NCBI RefSeq assembly: GCF_000715075.1 | Contig: NC_134089.1 | Location: 65,268,697 to 65,332,696, forward strand | DNA from: Nicotiana tabacum | Taxonomy: Eukaryota > Streptophyta > Magnoliopsida > Solanales > Solanaceae | Direction: 5' to 3' | DNA length: 64,000 nt | Shown here: positions 1 to 12,113 of the stretch, one piece after another | How the letters are laid out: each line of letters starts with the position of its first letter | How positions within the stretch are numbered: position 1 is the stretch's first letter | Notes under the pieces: generated by a model | Databases searched by the model: none | The model's input: only the letters and a program-made list of their open reading frames with translations | What the model was told of the DNA's origin: nothing | Position numbers and translations under genes: made by a program

Positions 1-516
1 AGAAGTCCAATCACTCTGAAATTTCAGGCTGAACGAGCAGTTAAACTTCCCTAGATTCTAGGCATTTTATACTGGGAGGATTCTAATAGAGACGAAACTG
101 GTTCAAACTCAAAAGGATAGGTTTTTCTGAAGTTTTTAAACATAGTTAGGACTCTGCTCATGAATTAAATATTAATATTTCTAATTGTACAAAGTGTAGA
201 AAACATATCTCGTTATTCAGATGAACTAGTACTAATGAACCAGGTTCTTCACTAAGAATCCTCTTGATCATGCCTCAATTTGCCAAAATAGAGAAAATTT
301 TGTTAGAGATTAGTGAGTCATATCAACACATCGCATATGAGTATACTATTTACAGTATGAGACTAAGTAAAGATTAATCTAGATATTTACATAAGTTCCA
401 GATTTCCTAAAAAAATAATATATTTTTTTTTCTTTTTTTTCATTGTGCATTCTGAACTAGTTCTATTAGGTGATCTTAATCATACCTAGTTCTAACATGT
501 TCCTTTTAAAGCTTTC
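1..516 (-). mobile_element. Sirevirus element B, segment distal to the nested insertion
   Basis: This segment matches A's pol-to-env-like spacer (about 4195-4640) with many substitutions, and it continues directly into 10669 if element A is removed. It holds the non-coding region between the end of pol and the env-like frame of B; no reading frame is visible. It includes one exact GAACCAGGTTC at 237-247 and a short palindrome, ctgaaatttcag, near 17-28. The env-like frame and 3' LTR of B must lie to the left of the window. Confidence 0.8.
512..516. repeat. Target site duplication of element A, left copy (ctttc)
   Basis: The five bases ctttc directly precede the LTR terminus tgatg, and the same five bases follow the other LTR terminus at 10669-10673. 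Five bases is the usual Ty1-copia target duplication. Confidence 0.9.
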
Positions 517-1437
517 TGATGTTTTAAATGTCAATACCACACAACAGGGGTGATTTGTGTGGTACCCAATTTTCGCTTATCTGAACTATAGAAGGACTTG
601 GTTCTTCTATGTATTCCAACTACGACAGTTTGCGGAATAATAAATAAAGAAAAATAAAGAATAAAGAGATTTTTACGTGGAAAACACCTGGCTCAAAAGG
701 TGAAAAACCACGATTTACTATTCAGTAAGATTTTCCCAAACTTCCACTAAAATCACTGCGCCAAAACAGCATTTACAAAACTCTTTATAAACCTAAGGAT
801 TAACTCTAATCCCATTGTGGCACACAGTCTCAACTGTTGCGACAACTTCAAGTTAACTCTAACTTGAACACTCTAGGTACCTAATACAATTGCTTCTACA
901 AAAGCTGAAAGGTACAATGTAAAATCACCTACTACAATTGAACTAGAATAAAAGATAGTCACTTGGAACTGGTTCTTCTATCTCGTTCAAGTAGCTTCAG
1001 GATTGCACACTCGAATCACACATAAATTGCTTGCAAAATCGCCTTGCTCTTTTGCTCTCAATTTAAGTTTAACTTCTGCTTATGTGCATTACCTGTAAAA
1101 GAGAACAACACTGATATTTAATGGGTTAGTAATTAGAGATTGATTGGGATTCAAATTCTACTCTTCTATCGTAGAAGAGTTCAAGATGATCTCAAACTCT
1201 AACACTATCTTCTTCCTAAAATGTGTTCTCTTCATGCAAGAAGTCTTTCTCTCCTTATCCAATATGCAACCTTTTCGATCAGATTAGGAGATATTGCTTC
1301 TTAATCAGTTAGATTTATCTCCTTCACATGCATCTCACATGTACAGGTTGATCATGACTATGCTTCACAAGATGGACCTGGTCCATGTCTGAGTTCTTTT
1401 GTCAATCTTCAAAATTTTACCTGTTCTTGGGCTAACA
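517..1437 (-). repeat. 3' LTR of element A
   Basis: This is a direct repeat of 9744-10668. On the plus strand it begins tgatg and ends taaca, giving TG...CA termini. It contains the palindrome GGACCTGGTCC at 1374-1384, which is also present in the other LTR. Confidence 0.93.
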
Positions 1438-1455
1438 AATTCCCCCTTTTTGATG
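1438..1455 (-). other. Polypurine tract of element A
   Basis: The plus strand reads aattccccctttttgatg; the minus strand gives the purine run aaaaagggggaatt directly before the LTR start TGTTAGCC. This is the expected priming site for plus-strand DNA synthesis. Confidence 0.85.
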
Positions 1456-2009
1456 ATGAAAAACTCTGTGCTTTTTACTTACTTGGATCCTATAAGAACT
1501 CAGCTTAACCATCAATAAAAAATTTAGAAATTTTACTCTTCATCAAGGACCAGGTTAATTAGTTATAAATATCACTTATTCAAAATGTGTAAAGCACAAT
1601 ATTTCTTCCCCATTGTGGCATCATCGAAAAGTTGCATACAAAATGTGAGTTCCAGATTTTAATAAGTACTCATGGCCATTGGGGCAATTGAAAGTGCAAT
1701 CATGATTTAATCATCAGTAATCAAGCAAACATATTTAAATTATCAAGGAAAGATTAACATTGAACAAGAGCAAAACAGTAGATATCATTGATAGAAGATA
1801 TGTTGTTACCACAATCCACAATCAGAAAGCAAAAAGCATTTAAAACATGAGCAAAAAAAAGATAGAAAAATCCCTAATCCGGGTTACTGAAGGTACTAGA
1901 CATGTTCAGGAGACAAAGGCTAGAATCCCTAAGGCTTGGGGGAGCCAGAGGGTTGGTTTTGGGCTTGGAGAAGATTTAGCATATTGTGAAGAATCCAATC
2001 ATTCTTCTC

Positions 2010-4015
2010 CTATTCCTTAGTAAGCACAGTTCTGAGAGCATCCCTCTCAGATTCCACCTCTGCCGCACGAGCCTTAAGCCAAGCTATCTCAGTATCCTTG
2101 GCTTCACATTCCTGAACAAGGGCCCTGACTTTACTTTTGATAGGAGTCTTCTTGGATGAACCAGGTTCATTTGGGATGGCATTGACTAAATAGTCACAAG
2201 CAAGCAGAGTATTAATACTAAAGTGATCCTTGCTTGAGGCCATTTCCCATTTCTTTAGAGGCACATTGCACTTATCCAGAATCGTAGTCAGAATAAAGTC
2301 ATAGGGGGTAGCATGAGTCTTGGATCCATTTATGACCCTGTCCAGCAGCTTAATGATGAATGCAGGCTAATTAATTTGCCTAAGCACTCCATCAGAACTA
2401 GGTCCATATAATTTGAAATATGCCTTCTCTCCTGCCTGGGCAATAGGCACTTGTTGACAAATTCAAACAAGACTTTGTGATGTGACCTCATTTCACTCTT
2501 CTGAACAGCCCTAGCCTCATTCACATCTTCAGCATCACAAAACCTCCTGGTAATGTCAAGGGCAGTAGGAAGTGAGTCTAGTCAAGGCCACCTTTGCCTT
2601 GTATAGTCATCAAACCCTTCAGAGGGTATGTCAAGGATCTCTCTCAGTTTCTCTTCATCAAATGTCACTTGAACTCCTTTCACCAGGCTGCTAACCTTGC
2701 CATCCTTAACCTCTGCATTTGCTATGAACTCAATGATTTCATTCTGGCTAGCCTTCCATCCATCTGAAGGACCATGTCCTTCCAGCCCTGAGTAGCTAAG
2801 TCATCGACCAGTCTCATCATTCCTGGTTCCACCGGGTCTTTCAGCAATCTACCCTTCAAAATTTTTCTTTTGCGAACATGGCAAGCTTGTCTTGTTCGCC
2901 ATCAGACTCATCTTCTTATTCTTCACCACTCCATTCCTCATCTTCAAAAATTCTAACTTGCTTACTTTTCACTGCAGACCTTGTCTTCTTGGCTAATGAG
3001 GGTTCAGCAGCCTCAAACACAGAGGAAGACTTCTTGGAAGAAGTCTTGGGCTTTTTAGGCTTGGGGATCTGAACCTCCACTGTTGGAACTTCCTCCTGAT
3101 GGACCTGTTCCATCTCCTCAACTTTCACCGTCTCTGAGGACTTTACAACCGTCCCTTTTCCTTTAGCCATCCTTTTCTTCTTACTCTTAGCCAGAGCCTT
3201 TTGTAGATCACTCTCACTCTATTTCACCTTGCTTCTTGTGGCTCTTCCCTTTGGCAAGAAAGTTTAAGTAGTTGTTGGGGATGAAGCCTTTCTTTTCTTG
3301 GAGGGTTTAGGAGCACTGGGGCTTTTGGTGTGGGAGTTCTTCTTTTCTTTGGATCATAACTTGCCCCAACCTTTTTCAACAGGTCTGCTAGGGTCTCTTT
3401 AGTTGATGAACCAGGTTCATCTCCTTATGCGCTTAGATTAACTAACCCTTTAGAAGCTTCACCAGAACCACTTCCCCCTGACTTCTTGCCACTCTATTCA
3501 ACATTTTCTTGTTCAACCCCATAGATAGCAGGCACAGACAAATCAATAGTGGGTGAATGATCAACCACTCTTTTCTTATTTCCCCTCTCTTCACCACATG
3601 CACCCTCTCTCTCTCTCTCTCTTTTTCAGATTTCTTTTTACCTCCACTCCTTCGTAACTCAGGTAATTCCATATCCCTAATAGGCCCCAACCAGAACAAA
3701 CCTAGTTTCTAAATTTTCAGTCAAAGAAGAACTTACCTTAGAAGGGGATTCTTGAGTCTTCTCAGAGTCAGAAGACCCAGGTCCTTCCCCCTCACTAGCA
3801 GATTTGTATGACTCAGAATCAGAGTTGGAATTAGAGTCTTGGACCTGGCTTGCCTTTAATTTCTTTGAAAGAACCCCATAAGCTACTATTTTTCGAGCAA
3901 GCATTTTTACCCTTCTGAGCCTGGGTTTGGGAGATGTTCTAGGTGAATGAGGGGTAGATGAATTAGAGGGAGTGGGTGGTGGAGGAGTTCCAGGGTTGTT
4001 TTGTGGCTTTGTCAT
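2010..4015 (-). pseudogene. Env-like third reading frame of element A (decayed)
   Basis: On the minus strand a protein-like sequence runs from an ATG at 4015 to about 2010, broken into at least four pieces by stops and frameshifts. It begins with a Pro/Ser/Thr-rich head, followed by a basic patch (PRLRRVKMLARK), an acidic Ser/Glu stretch and a Lys-rich region near 2916-3170. A folded-looking middle lies at about 2330-2870, and the tail at 2010-2264 looks like a coiled coil (KDTEIAWLKARAAEVESE). I see no clear signal peptide or transmembrane segment. Its place between pol and the 3' LTR is that of the env-like gene of Sireviruses; the function is not known, and env is only a positional label. 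A CT-rich run at 3606-3634 lies inside it. Confidence 0.7.
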
Positions 4016-4645
4016 TCTTGCTGGTTTCTTGAGAAAATTGATGAGTTAGAATTTTGGAGAAAAAGGCAAGTGAAAGTGAAGAGGGGTTTTTGACGGTTTA
4101 GAATTATGAAGATGGTAGGAGGTGATGATGTGCATTTAAAGAGAAATACACATTTAATGTATAACGATAGCTTTAGCAGTGGTCAATTAGAGGTCTAATC
4201 AACCTGAAACTTCAGGTTTGAATGAACGGTTAGGCTTCCCTTGATTTTAGGATATATTCGTGGTTTAGAGTTCTTAGGCTGACGGAACTGGTTCAAAACT
4301 AACGGATAGAACTTCTAAGGAATTGAACAATTGTAGGACTTCTGCTCTTGATTTTGAATATTTATATTTCTAATTGTACAGAGTATAGAAAACATACCTT
4401 AGAATTCAGATAAACTCATACTGATGAACCAGGTTCTTCATATAAAATTCTCTTGACCATACCTCAATTTACCATAATAGAGAAAATTTTGTAAGAGATC
4501 AGTAAGTCATATTAACACATGTCACAGGAGTATACTAATTATAGTATGAAGATGAGTAAAAATTAATCTAGATATTTACACAAGTTTAGATTTCCTAGCC
4601 AAATTTTTTTTCATTTTTTTTATTGTGCATTTTGAGCTAGTCCTA
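4016..4645 (-). other. Non-coding spacer between pol and the env-like frame of element A
   Basis: There is no coding potential on either strand. It is homologous to 1-516 of element B. It contains an exact GAACCAGGTTC at 4426-4436 and a near copy (gaactggttc) at about 4280. Because it is conserved between the two elements despite lacking a frame, it may hold regulatory or packaging signals; that is an inference. Confidence 0.6.
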
Positions 4646-6148
4646 TTAGGTGATCTTAATCACCCCTAATTCTAACCTGTTCCTCTCAAAGTTTTCTCTA
4701 CTTAGTGCTTTAGTGAATATGTCAACAATTTGTTTATCAGTAGCACAGAATTCTATGGAGATCAATCTTTTCTCATAGTTATCTCTTAAGAAGTGGTGTC
4801 TAATATCTATGTGCTTAGTCCTCTTATGATGAACAGGGTTCTTTGTCATACTTATAGCACTAGTGTTATCACATAAGATAGGAATAAAACCAACTTCAAT
4901 GCCAAAATCTACCAATTGTTTAATTTATCCATAGCAATTGATCACAACAAGAGGCAGTAGCAACATATTCAGCCTCAGCAGTGGATAAGGCCACTAAATT
5001 TTGCTTGTTAGTGGCCCATGATACAAGACATGAACCAAGAAAATGAGCCATATCTGAGGTGTTTTTCCTATCCACAAGGAAACCTGCATAATCAGCATCA
5101 GCATACCCTACTAGATTGAAATTACTACCTTCAGGGTACCAAAGACATAGATCAGTAGTGCCTTTCAAATATCTAAGTATCCTCTCGACAGCAGCCAAGT
5201 GAGATTCCTTTATATTAGCCTGAAAATGAGCACAAAGCCCTACACTGAAAATTATGTCCGGTCTGCTGGCAGTAAGATACAAAAGTGAATCAATCATACC
5301 CCTATACAACTTCTGATCAACAAATGAACCAGGTTCATCTATGTCTAATTTAGTGGTAGTTGCAATGGGGGTGTCTATTTCCTTTGATTCATCCATTTTA
5401 AACTTTTTGATCAACTCTTTTGCACATTTCTACTGATGGATCATGATTCCATTTGGGATTTGTATGATCTATAAGCCTAAGAAAAGTTAATCTCACCCAT
5501 CATACTCATTTCAAACTCTCTCCCCATTAATTTGGCAAAATCCTTACTTAGTTTGTCAGTGGTTGCCCAAAAAATTATGTCATCAACATATATTTGTACC
5601 ACAAGAAGATCCTTACCTTTTTCCCTCAAGGATAGAGTACTATCAATTTTACCTCTTTTGTAGCCATGTTCAAGTAGGAATTTGGACAATCGTTCATACC
5701 ATGCTCTAGGATCCTCCTTGAATCCTTAGAGAGCCTTGTCTAATTTGTATACATGTTCAGGACATTCCTTGCTCTCAAACTCTGGAGATTGTTTACCAAA
5801 CACTTCTTCTTTTAGCTAGCCATTCAGGAAGGTACTTTTGACATCCGTCTGATGAAGAGTGAATACCATGTGTACTACAAAGGCTATGAAGAGTCATATT
5901 GCCTCCAGTCCTGCAACTGGAGCAAAAGTCTCATCATAATCTATACCCTCCTCTTGGCTGTAACCTTGTACCACCAGTCTTGTCTTGTTTCTTGTAACTG
6001 TTCCATCTTCATCAAGCTTGTTTCTGAAGACCCATTTTGTGCCAATTACTGATCTGTCTTTAGGTCTTGGAACTAGATGCCAAACTTGACTTCTCTCTAA
6101 CTGATTGAGTTCATCTTGCATTGTATTTACCCAATCTACATCATGCAA
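4646..6148 (-). pseudogene. Copia reverse transcriptase and RNase H of element A (decayed)
   Basis: Minus-strand pieces give the copia RT from the start of its domain ([13 protein letters not shown], then [14 protein letters not shown], near 5900-6148). The catalytic YVDDI motif is intact near 5580. RNase H follows at 4646-5414 (SRPDIIFSVGL, YADADYAGF, then DIFTKALS). Stops and frameshifts split it into at least four frames: 5894-6148, 5477-5689, 4920-5414 and 4646-4915. The active-site Asp pair survives, but the protein cannot be made as one chain. Confidence 0.9.
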
Positions 6149-6476
6149 AGTCTCAACAACATTTTTAGGTTCAATAAGATATAGGAAAGCATAAAAAGCA
6201 CAGAGATTCTTTAATTATGATCTAGTTTTAACTCCAGAGGTTGGATCAGTAATTATGTTCTCAATGGGATGAGAACATTGATACTTGTGAGGTTTCAGAA
6301 CCAACTGATTTTTGCTTGATGTTTCTCCCATATTATGTTGCTGAGGACCAAGGTCATGAATAGGTTCCTTTAGGGGATTGGTTTCAGTTCCTCTTTGATC
6401 AGTTCCCCCCTGTCAGGTTGCCCTGGATGGAAGAACCTGTTCCATCACATGTTCCTTCTTTTGGTGCCACTTTAGC

Positions 6477-7672
6477 TTAAGCTGAGACTTCACTCAAATC
6501 TTTTACCAGCCTAATAGCTTCATCTTCATGTTCCTGTCTCTCAGAAAGATTATTAGTTTCATCAAACACTACATGTACACTTTCTTCTACACACAAATTT
6601 CTTTTATTGAACACTTTATAAGTTTTGCTATGTGAAAAATATCCCAAAAATACTCCCTCATCACTTCTGGGATCAAACTTACCTAGGGAGTTTTTTCCAT
6701 TATTGTGTACAAAGTGCTTGCATCCAAATGCCCTAAGATAGGATATATTTGGTTTTCTCCCTTTAAGTAACTCATAGGGAGTCTTCTCTACAAGAGGTCT
6801 AGTCATGCATCTAGTAATGATATAACATGCAGTTTTTACAGCCTCTGCCCAGAAGCTATAGGGCAGTTTACTAGAAAGAAGCATAGTCCTAGCCATATCT
6901 TCAAGAGTCATGTTCTTTCTTTCAACTACTCCATTTCGTTGAGGAGCCCTAGGGGACGAGAAATTGTGATTTATACCATGTTCATCACAAAATTTAGCAA
7001 ACTTAGCATTTTCAAATTCAGATCTATGATCAGACCTGATTGATGCAAGTTGATTGCCTAGTTGTTTTTGAGTTTTTCTAACAAAGGCAGTAAACATGTC
7101 AAATGCTTCATCCTTAGATGTTAAGAATAGTACCCAAGTAAACCTAGAATAATCATCAACAAGTACCATCACATATTTCTTACCACATCTGCTCAATTTC
7201 TCATTAGACCACAGAGATCCATATGAACCAGTTCCAACGTCCTGGTTGTGCTTACCATTTTCTTGCTTTTAAAGGATGATCTTACCTTCTTCCCCCTTGC
7301 ACAGGCCTCACAAACTTTATCTTCCTTGAACTTGATATTAGGTAACACTATCACCAAGTCCTTGGAGATGAATTTGTTGAGTTGATTCAGACTTGCATGA
7401 CCAAGTCTTTTGTGCCACAAGAGGGGATCATTGTCCAACACACTCAAGCAAGTGAGTTCATTTTCTGAGAGAGTGGACAAATATACAATGCAAATATTGT
7501 TAACTCTTTTTCCCTGCAAAACAATCGTGTTAGTGGTAAGATTAATCACAAAGCATTTGATAGAGTTAAATGTTATAAGGTTACCTCTATCACACAGTTG
7601 TGATACGCTGATTAGTCTATATTTCAAGCCATCTATCAAGTAGACATTCTCAATGGAGTGTGAGTCTATCAT
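6477..7672 (-). pseudogene. Copia GAG-pre-integrase and integrase of element A (decayed)
   Basis: The pre-integrase zinc-binding part lies in 7193-7672 (LWHKRLGHASL, then CEACARGKKVRSSF). It overlaps by a few bases the integrase core in 6477-7196 (VLVDDYSRFTW, SDHRSEFEN, NGVVERKN). The DDE residues appear to be present, although the usual SDHG-EF motif reads SDHRSEF. A frame change separates the two pieces. The integrase piece is the longest open stretch in element A, at 239 residues. The run 6149-6476 links it to RT and holds no clean frame. Confidence 0.9.
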
Positions 7673-7850
7673 ACCTACCTTTCCAACCCCAATAATCTCA
7701 CATTTCTTCCCATTTTCAAAGGAGGCATTACCTCCTTTTAAATCTTCAAGTGAAAGGAACTAGATCTTGCTTTCAGTCATATGTGTTGAGCAGCCACTAT
7801 CCATGTACCATATTTGGCTATTTCCCTTCACTTGGACCTGCAAAAAGAAA

Positions 7851-9686
7851 TCAGGGATTAGTCTTAGGAACCCAAACTAGTTTGGGTCCCTTTCTATAGG
7901 CAAAGGGGTAAATTAAATTCCTTTTGGCCCCCCCCAGGCAGCCTATTTTTCTCTTGAACAAAGGTTTTGTTCTTTTGACTGGTCTTTTCTTTTGCATTCC
8001 ATTCATTTTTGTAATGATCAGTCTTGCCACAGTTTGTGCAGATTTTGTTTTCAGGAAGAGTGAGGTACTTGCTTTTGGGGTCCCACTTAGGTGCTTGTAC
8101 CCCATAGCCAAATCCTCTCTTGTTGCTACTGTGATGTTCTTGTAGCCAGGATAGTGCATTAGAAGCCTTATTCCATTTGCAAGTTCTGTCTAGTTCATGC
8201 TTTACCTTCTCTAGGTCTTCTTTTAAGACTCTTATCTATTCATCTTTCCTGTACAACTCATCCTTCATTTTTCCTAGGTTTTCTTCTAAGGTGAGATATG
8301 TGTGATCAGCTTTCTTCTTACCTATTCCTAATTTCAGTTGTAAATTTTCAAACCTAAGTTCTAGGACACTTGTGTCGAGTTCAAGAACCTGGTCCTTCAA
8401 CTCAGTATTTGTACTGTCACTCTCATTAGCCCTAGATTTTAGATTTTTGCACTTGACTTTTAAGACCATACACTCCTTAGACTGCTCTTCCTTCTCATTG
8501 TTAATTATCTTAGACTCATCGATAAAGTCTAGCAATAGTTAAGATAACCTTTCTTTAGAAAGAAATTTAAACTTGTCTTTGAGATGAACCACGCTTACCT
8601 CTTGTTCATCATCTAATTCTCCAATGACCATAAGTACTTGTTCATCTCCAGCTTCATCGTCTGAATCCTCATCTGATGTTTCTCCCCAAGCAGCAACCAT
8701 AGCTTTTGTTGATCCTTTGTTCTTTTTAGGTTGAACTTGTTCCTTCTTCCTGTTCCTTCGTTCAGCCCTTTCCTTTTTCCATTCAATTTCCTATTGAGGG
8801 CAGTTTTTGATCATGTGATCAGTCTTGCCACATTTGTATCAACCCTTGTTGGTCTGTTTCTCAGGAGCCCTTGGTTTGTTGAAGGTTGTACCTCTTGAAG
8901 AACCATTTTCTCTCATTAGGTACTTTTTGAAATCCCTTGTGATCATGGCCATTTCATCATCCTCCAAATCTGCACCTTGAGCTATTCTGAGAGCCAGACT
9001 CCTTTCCTTATTGGGTGCATCCATTTTCATGGTTTGCCCTCTCAATTCATAGGCAGTGAGGTTTCCAATCAGTTCATCCAACTTGAGAGTAGCAATGTTC
9101 TTTGATTCCTGAATAGCAGTGATTTTGTTTTTCCAAGTCACAGGTAAGACCCTTGTCGAGATTTTCTCAACTTTGTCTTCTTCAAGGATAATTCTCCTAA
9201 GAGATTTAAGTTCATTGGTTAGTGTTGTGAACCTTGTGTACATCTCCTAGATAGTTTCTCCTTCTCTCATAGTGAATTCTCATATTGAGAATATAGTAGT
9301 GTTCATCTTGATCTCTTTACTTGAGGAGTTCCTTCATGAGCCACTTGTAAAGTGTCCCATATCTCCTTAGTAGTGGTGCAGTTTTGAATCCTGTTGTACT
9401 CGTTTAGACCTAGTCAACACACAAGCCATTTCTTGGCCTTGGCATTCTTTTCCCATTTCGTCAATTCGTCAGGAGTGCAGTCAGTTCTTGTCTTTGGCAC
9501 GTCCACTCCTTCAGCATTCTTCTTTGTAGTCGCCAGGGGACCATCAGTGACTATATCCCAGAGTTCATAGTCTTCTCCTATGATGTGATCTCTCATATTG
9601 TTCTTCCACCAAGAATAGTACTGACCATTAAAGAGTGGAGGCCTAGCAGTGGATTGCCCTTCCCAGTTTCCAGGTGGTGCACTCAT
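7851..9686 (-). pseudogene. Sirevirus-type gag of element A (decayed)
   Basis: The start is the ATG at 9686 (MSAPPGNWEGQS), just inside the PBS. The N-terminal part (YYSWWKNNMRDHI) and the central part (MYTRFTTLTNELKSL, 8839-9243) are copia gag. The zinc knuckle (YKCGKTDHM, near 8815-8850) has a stop in place of its first Cys. A coiled-coil stretch at 8236-8535 (NTELKDQVLELDTSVLEL) is followed by a second Cys-rich part near 7990-8050. A gag lengthened by a coiled coil fits Sireviruses. The element B copy at 13808-15538 shows the same order. Confidence 0.85.
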
Positions 9687-9730
9687 CTTGATCTTTTCCT
9701 AAGGTGTTAACCTCTTCAAGGATAACTTGG

Positions 9731-9743
9731 ATCTGATACCAAT
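9731..9743 (-). other. Primer binding site of element A (initiator tRNA-Met type)
   Basis: The minus strand reads ttggtatcagat directly after the 5' LTR end. It matches the plant initiator tRNA-Met PBS TGGTATCAGAGC except at the last two bases. Confidence 0.85.
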
Positions 9744-10668
9744 TGATGGTTTAAACGTCAATACCACACAAGAAGGGGGGTGATTTGTGTGGTACCCAAT
9801 TTTCGCTTATCTGAACTATAGAAGGACCTAGTTCTTCTATGTGTTCCAACTACAACTGTTTGCGGAATAATAAATAAAGAAAAATAAAGAACACAAAGAT
9901 TTTTGCGTAGAAAACACCTGGCTCAAAAGCTGAAAAAACCACGACCTACTACTCAATAGGATTTTTCCAAACTTTCACTAAAATCACTGAGCCAAAACAG
10001 CATTTACAAAACTCTTTGTAAACTTAAAGATTAACTCTAATCCCGTTGTGGCACATAGCCTCAACTGTTGCGACAACTTCAAGTTAAATCTAACTTGAAC
10101 ACTCTAGGTACCTAATTCAATTGCTTCTATGAAAGCTTAAAGGTACAATGTAAAATCACCTACTACAATTGAACTAGAATAAAAGATAGATACTTGGAAA
10201 TGGTTCTTCTATCTCGTTCAAGTAGCTTCAGGATTGCACACTCGAATAACACATAAATTGCTTGCAAAATTGCCTTGCTCTTTTGCTCTCAATTTAAGTT
10301 TAACTTCCACTTATGTGCATTACCTGTAAAATAGAACAACATTGATATTTAATGGGCTAGTAATTAGAGATTGACTGGGATTCAAATGTTACTCTTCTAT
10401 TGTAGAAGAGTTCAAGATGATCTCAAACTCTAACATTATCTTCTTCCTAAACTGTGTTCTCTTTATGTAAGGAGTCTTTCTCTCCTTATCCAATATGCAA
10501 CCTTTTCGATCAGATCAGGAGATATTGCTTCTTGATCAGTTATATTTATCTCCTTCACGTGCATCTCACATGTACAGGTTGATCATGACTGTGTTTCACA
10601 TGATGGACCTGGTCCATGTCTGAGTTCTTTTGTCAATCTTCAAAACTTCATCTGTTCTTGGGCCAACA
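9744..10668 (-). repeat. 5' LTR of element A
   Basis: This is a 925-bp direct repeat of 517-1437 with tgatg...caaca ends on the plus strand. It contains GGACCTGGTCC at 10605-10615. It abuts the duplicated target ctttc and then RNase H sequence of element B. Confidence 0.93.
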
Positions 10669-10673
10669 CTTTC
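10669..10673. repeat. Target site duplication of element A, right copy (ctttc)
   Basis: It is identical to 512-516. Joining the two flanks at one copy restores co-linearity with the matching part of element A around 4690-4715. Confidence 0.9.
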
Positions 10674-12053
10674 TATACTCAGTGCTTTTGTAAAGATGTC
10701 AGCAATCTGTTTATCAGTAGCACAAAATTCTATAGTGATCAATCCTTTCTCATAGTTGTCCCTCAAAAAATGGTGTCTAACATCTATGTGCTTAGTTCTC
10801 TTATGATGAATCGGGGTCTTAGTCATACTAATAGTACTAGTGTTATCATAGAAAATAGGGATGCAACCAACTTCAATACCAAAATCCATCAATTGTTGTT
10901 TGATGCACAACAATTGAGCATAATAGGAAGCAGCAACAACATACTTAGATTCATCAGTAGATAAGGCCACTGAATTTTGCTTTTTAGTAGCCCATGACAC
11001 AAGACATGAACCAAGGAGGCATGCCATACCTGAGGTGCTCTTCCTATCCACAAGGAAACTTGCATAGTCAGCATCAGCATATCCCACTAGGTTAAAGTTA
11101 CTACCTTTTAGATACCAAAGATAAAGGTCAGTAGTGACTTTTAAGTATCTCAATATTCTCTTGACAACAATGAAGTGGGATTCCTTTGGATTTGCTTGAA
11201 ATCGAGCACAAAGCCCTATACTGAAAACAATGTCAGGTCTGCTAGCAATAAGTTAAAAATGTGAACTAATCATATTCCTATACAACTTCTGATCAACAGA
11301 TGAACCAGGCTCATCTACGTCCAATTTTGTGGCTGTTGCAATATGAGTGTATATTTCCTTTGATTCTTCCATTATAAACTTCTTAATTAACTTTTTTGCA
11401 TATTTCTGCTAATGAATTTCCATTTGAGTTTTGTTTAATTTTTAAGCATAAAAAGAAATTAAGCTCACCCATCACACTCATTTCAAATTCACTCCTCATA
11501 AGTTTAGCAAATTCCTTACTCAGTTTTTCAGTGGTTGCCCCAAAAATTATGTCATCAACATATTTTGTATTACAAGAATATCCTTACCTTTTTCCCTCAA
11601 GAATAGAGTGTTATCAATTTTACCTCTCTTGTATCCATGTTCAAGTAAGAATTTGGATAGTCGTTCACACCATGCTCTAAGAGTTTGCTTGAGTCCATAG
11701 AGTCCCTTGTCTAGTTTGTATACATAATCCGGACACTCCTTGATTTCAAATCCTAGAGGTTGTTTGACAAACACTTCTTCCTTTAAGTAGCCATTTAGGA
11801 AGGCACTCTTGTCGTCCATCTGGTGAAGAGTAAATTCCATGTATGCAGCAAAGGCTATGAGGAGTCTTATTGCTTCCAATATTGCAACTGGAGCAAAGGT
11901 CTCATCATAGTCTATGCCTTCCTCTTGGCTATAACCTTGAACCACCAACCTTACCTTGTTCCTTGTTATAGTTCCATCTTCATCAAGTTTGTTTCTGAAG
12001 ACCCATTTAGTGCCAATTATTGATCTGTCCTTGGGTCTTGGAACCAGATACAA
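10674..12053 (-). pseudogene. Copia RT and RNase H of element B (truncated by element A)
   Basis: Pieces at 11547-12053 ([14 protein letters not shown], then LHQMDDKSAFLNGYL) and at 10674-11153 (YADADYASF, TKHIDVRHHF, DIFTKALS) are RT and RNase H. A one-base deletion relative to element A falls at the YVDD motif near 11560 and breaks the frame there. The last reading frame runs on past 10673 into the LTR of element A, so its final residues (from about ESVGPRTDEV) are not pol. Confidence 0.88.
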
Positions 12054-12113
12054 AATTTGACTCCTTTCAAACTGATTGAGTTCATCTTGTATTGCATTTA
12101 TCCATTCTGCATC

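Larger units (their letters stand above)
517..10668 (-). mobile_element. Complete but decayed Ty1-copia Sirevirus-type retrotransposon (element A)
   Basis: The element is 10,152 bp, with about 920-bp LTRs at both ends, a PBS complementary to initiator tRNA-Met, a PPT, gag-pol in copia order (gag, integrase, RT, RNase H) and an extra env-like frame between pol and the 3' LTR. An extra 3' frame, a gag with a long coiled-coil region and a large internal domain are typical of plant Sireviruses. All frames are interrupted, so it is not autonomous now. It sits inside related element B with a perfect 5-bp target duplication. By eye there are roughly 35 differences over the first 395 bp of the two LTRs, so the insertion is not recent. 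Confidence 0.93.
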
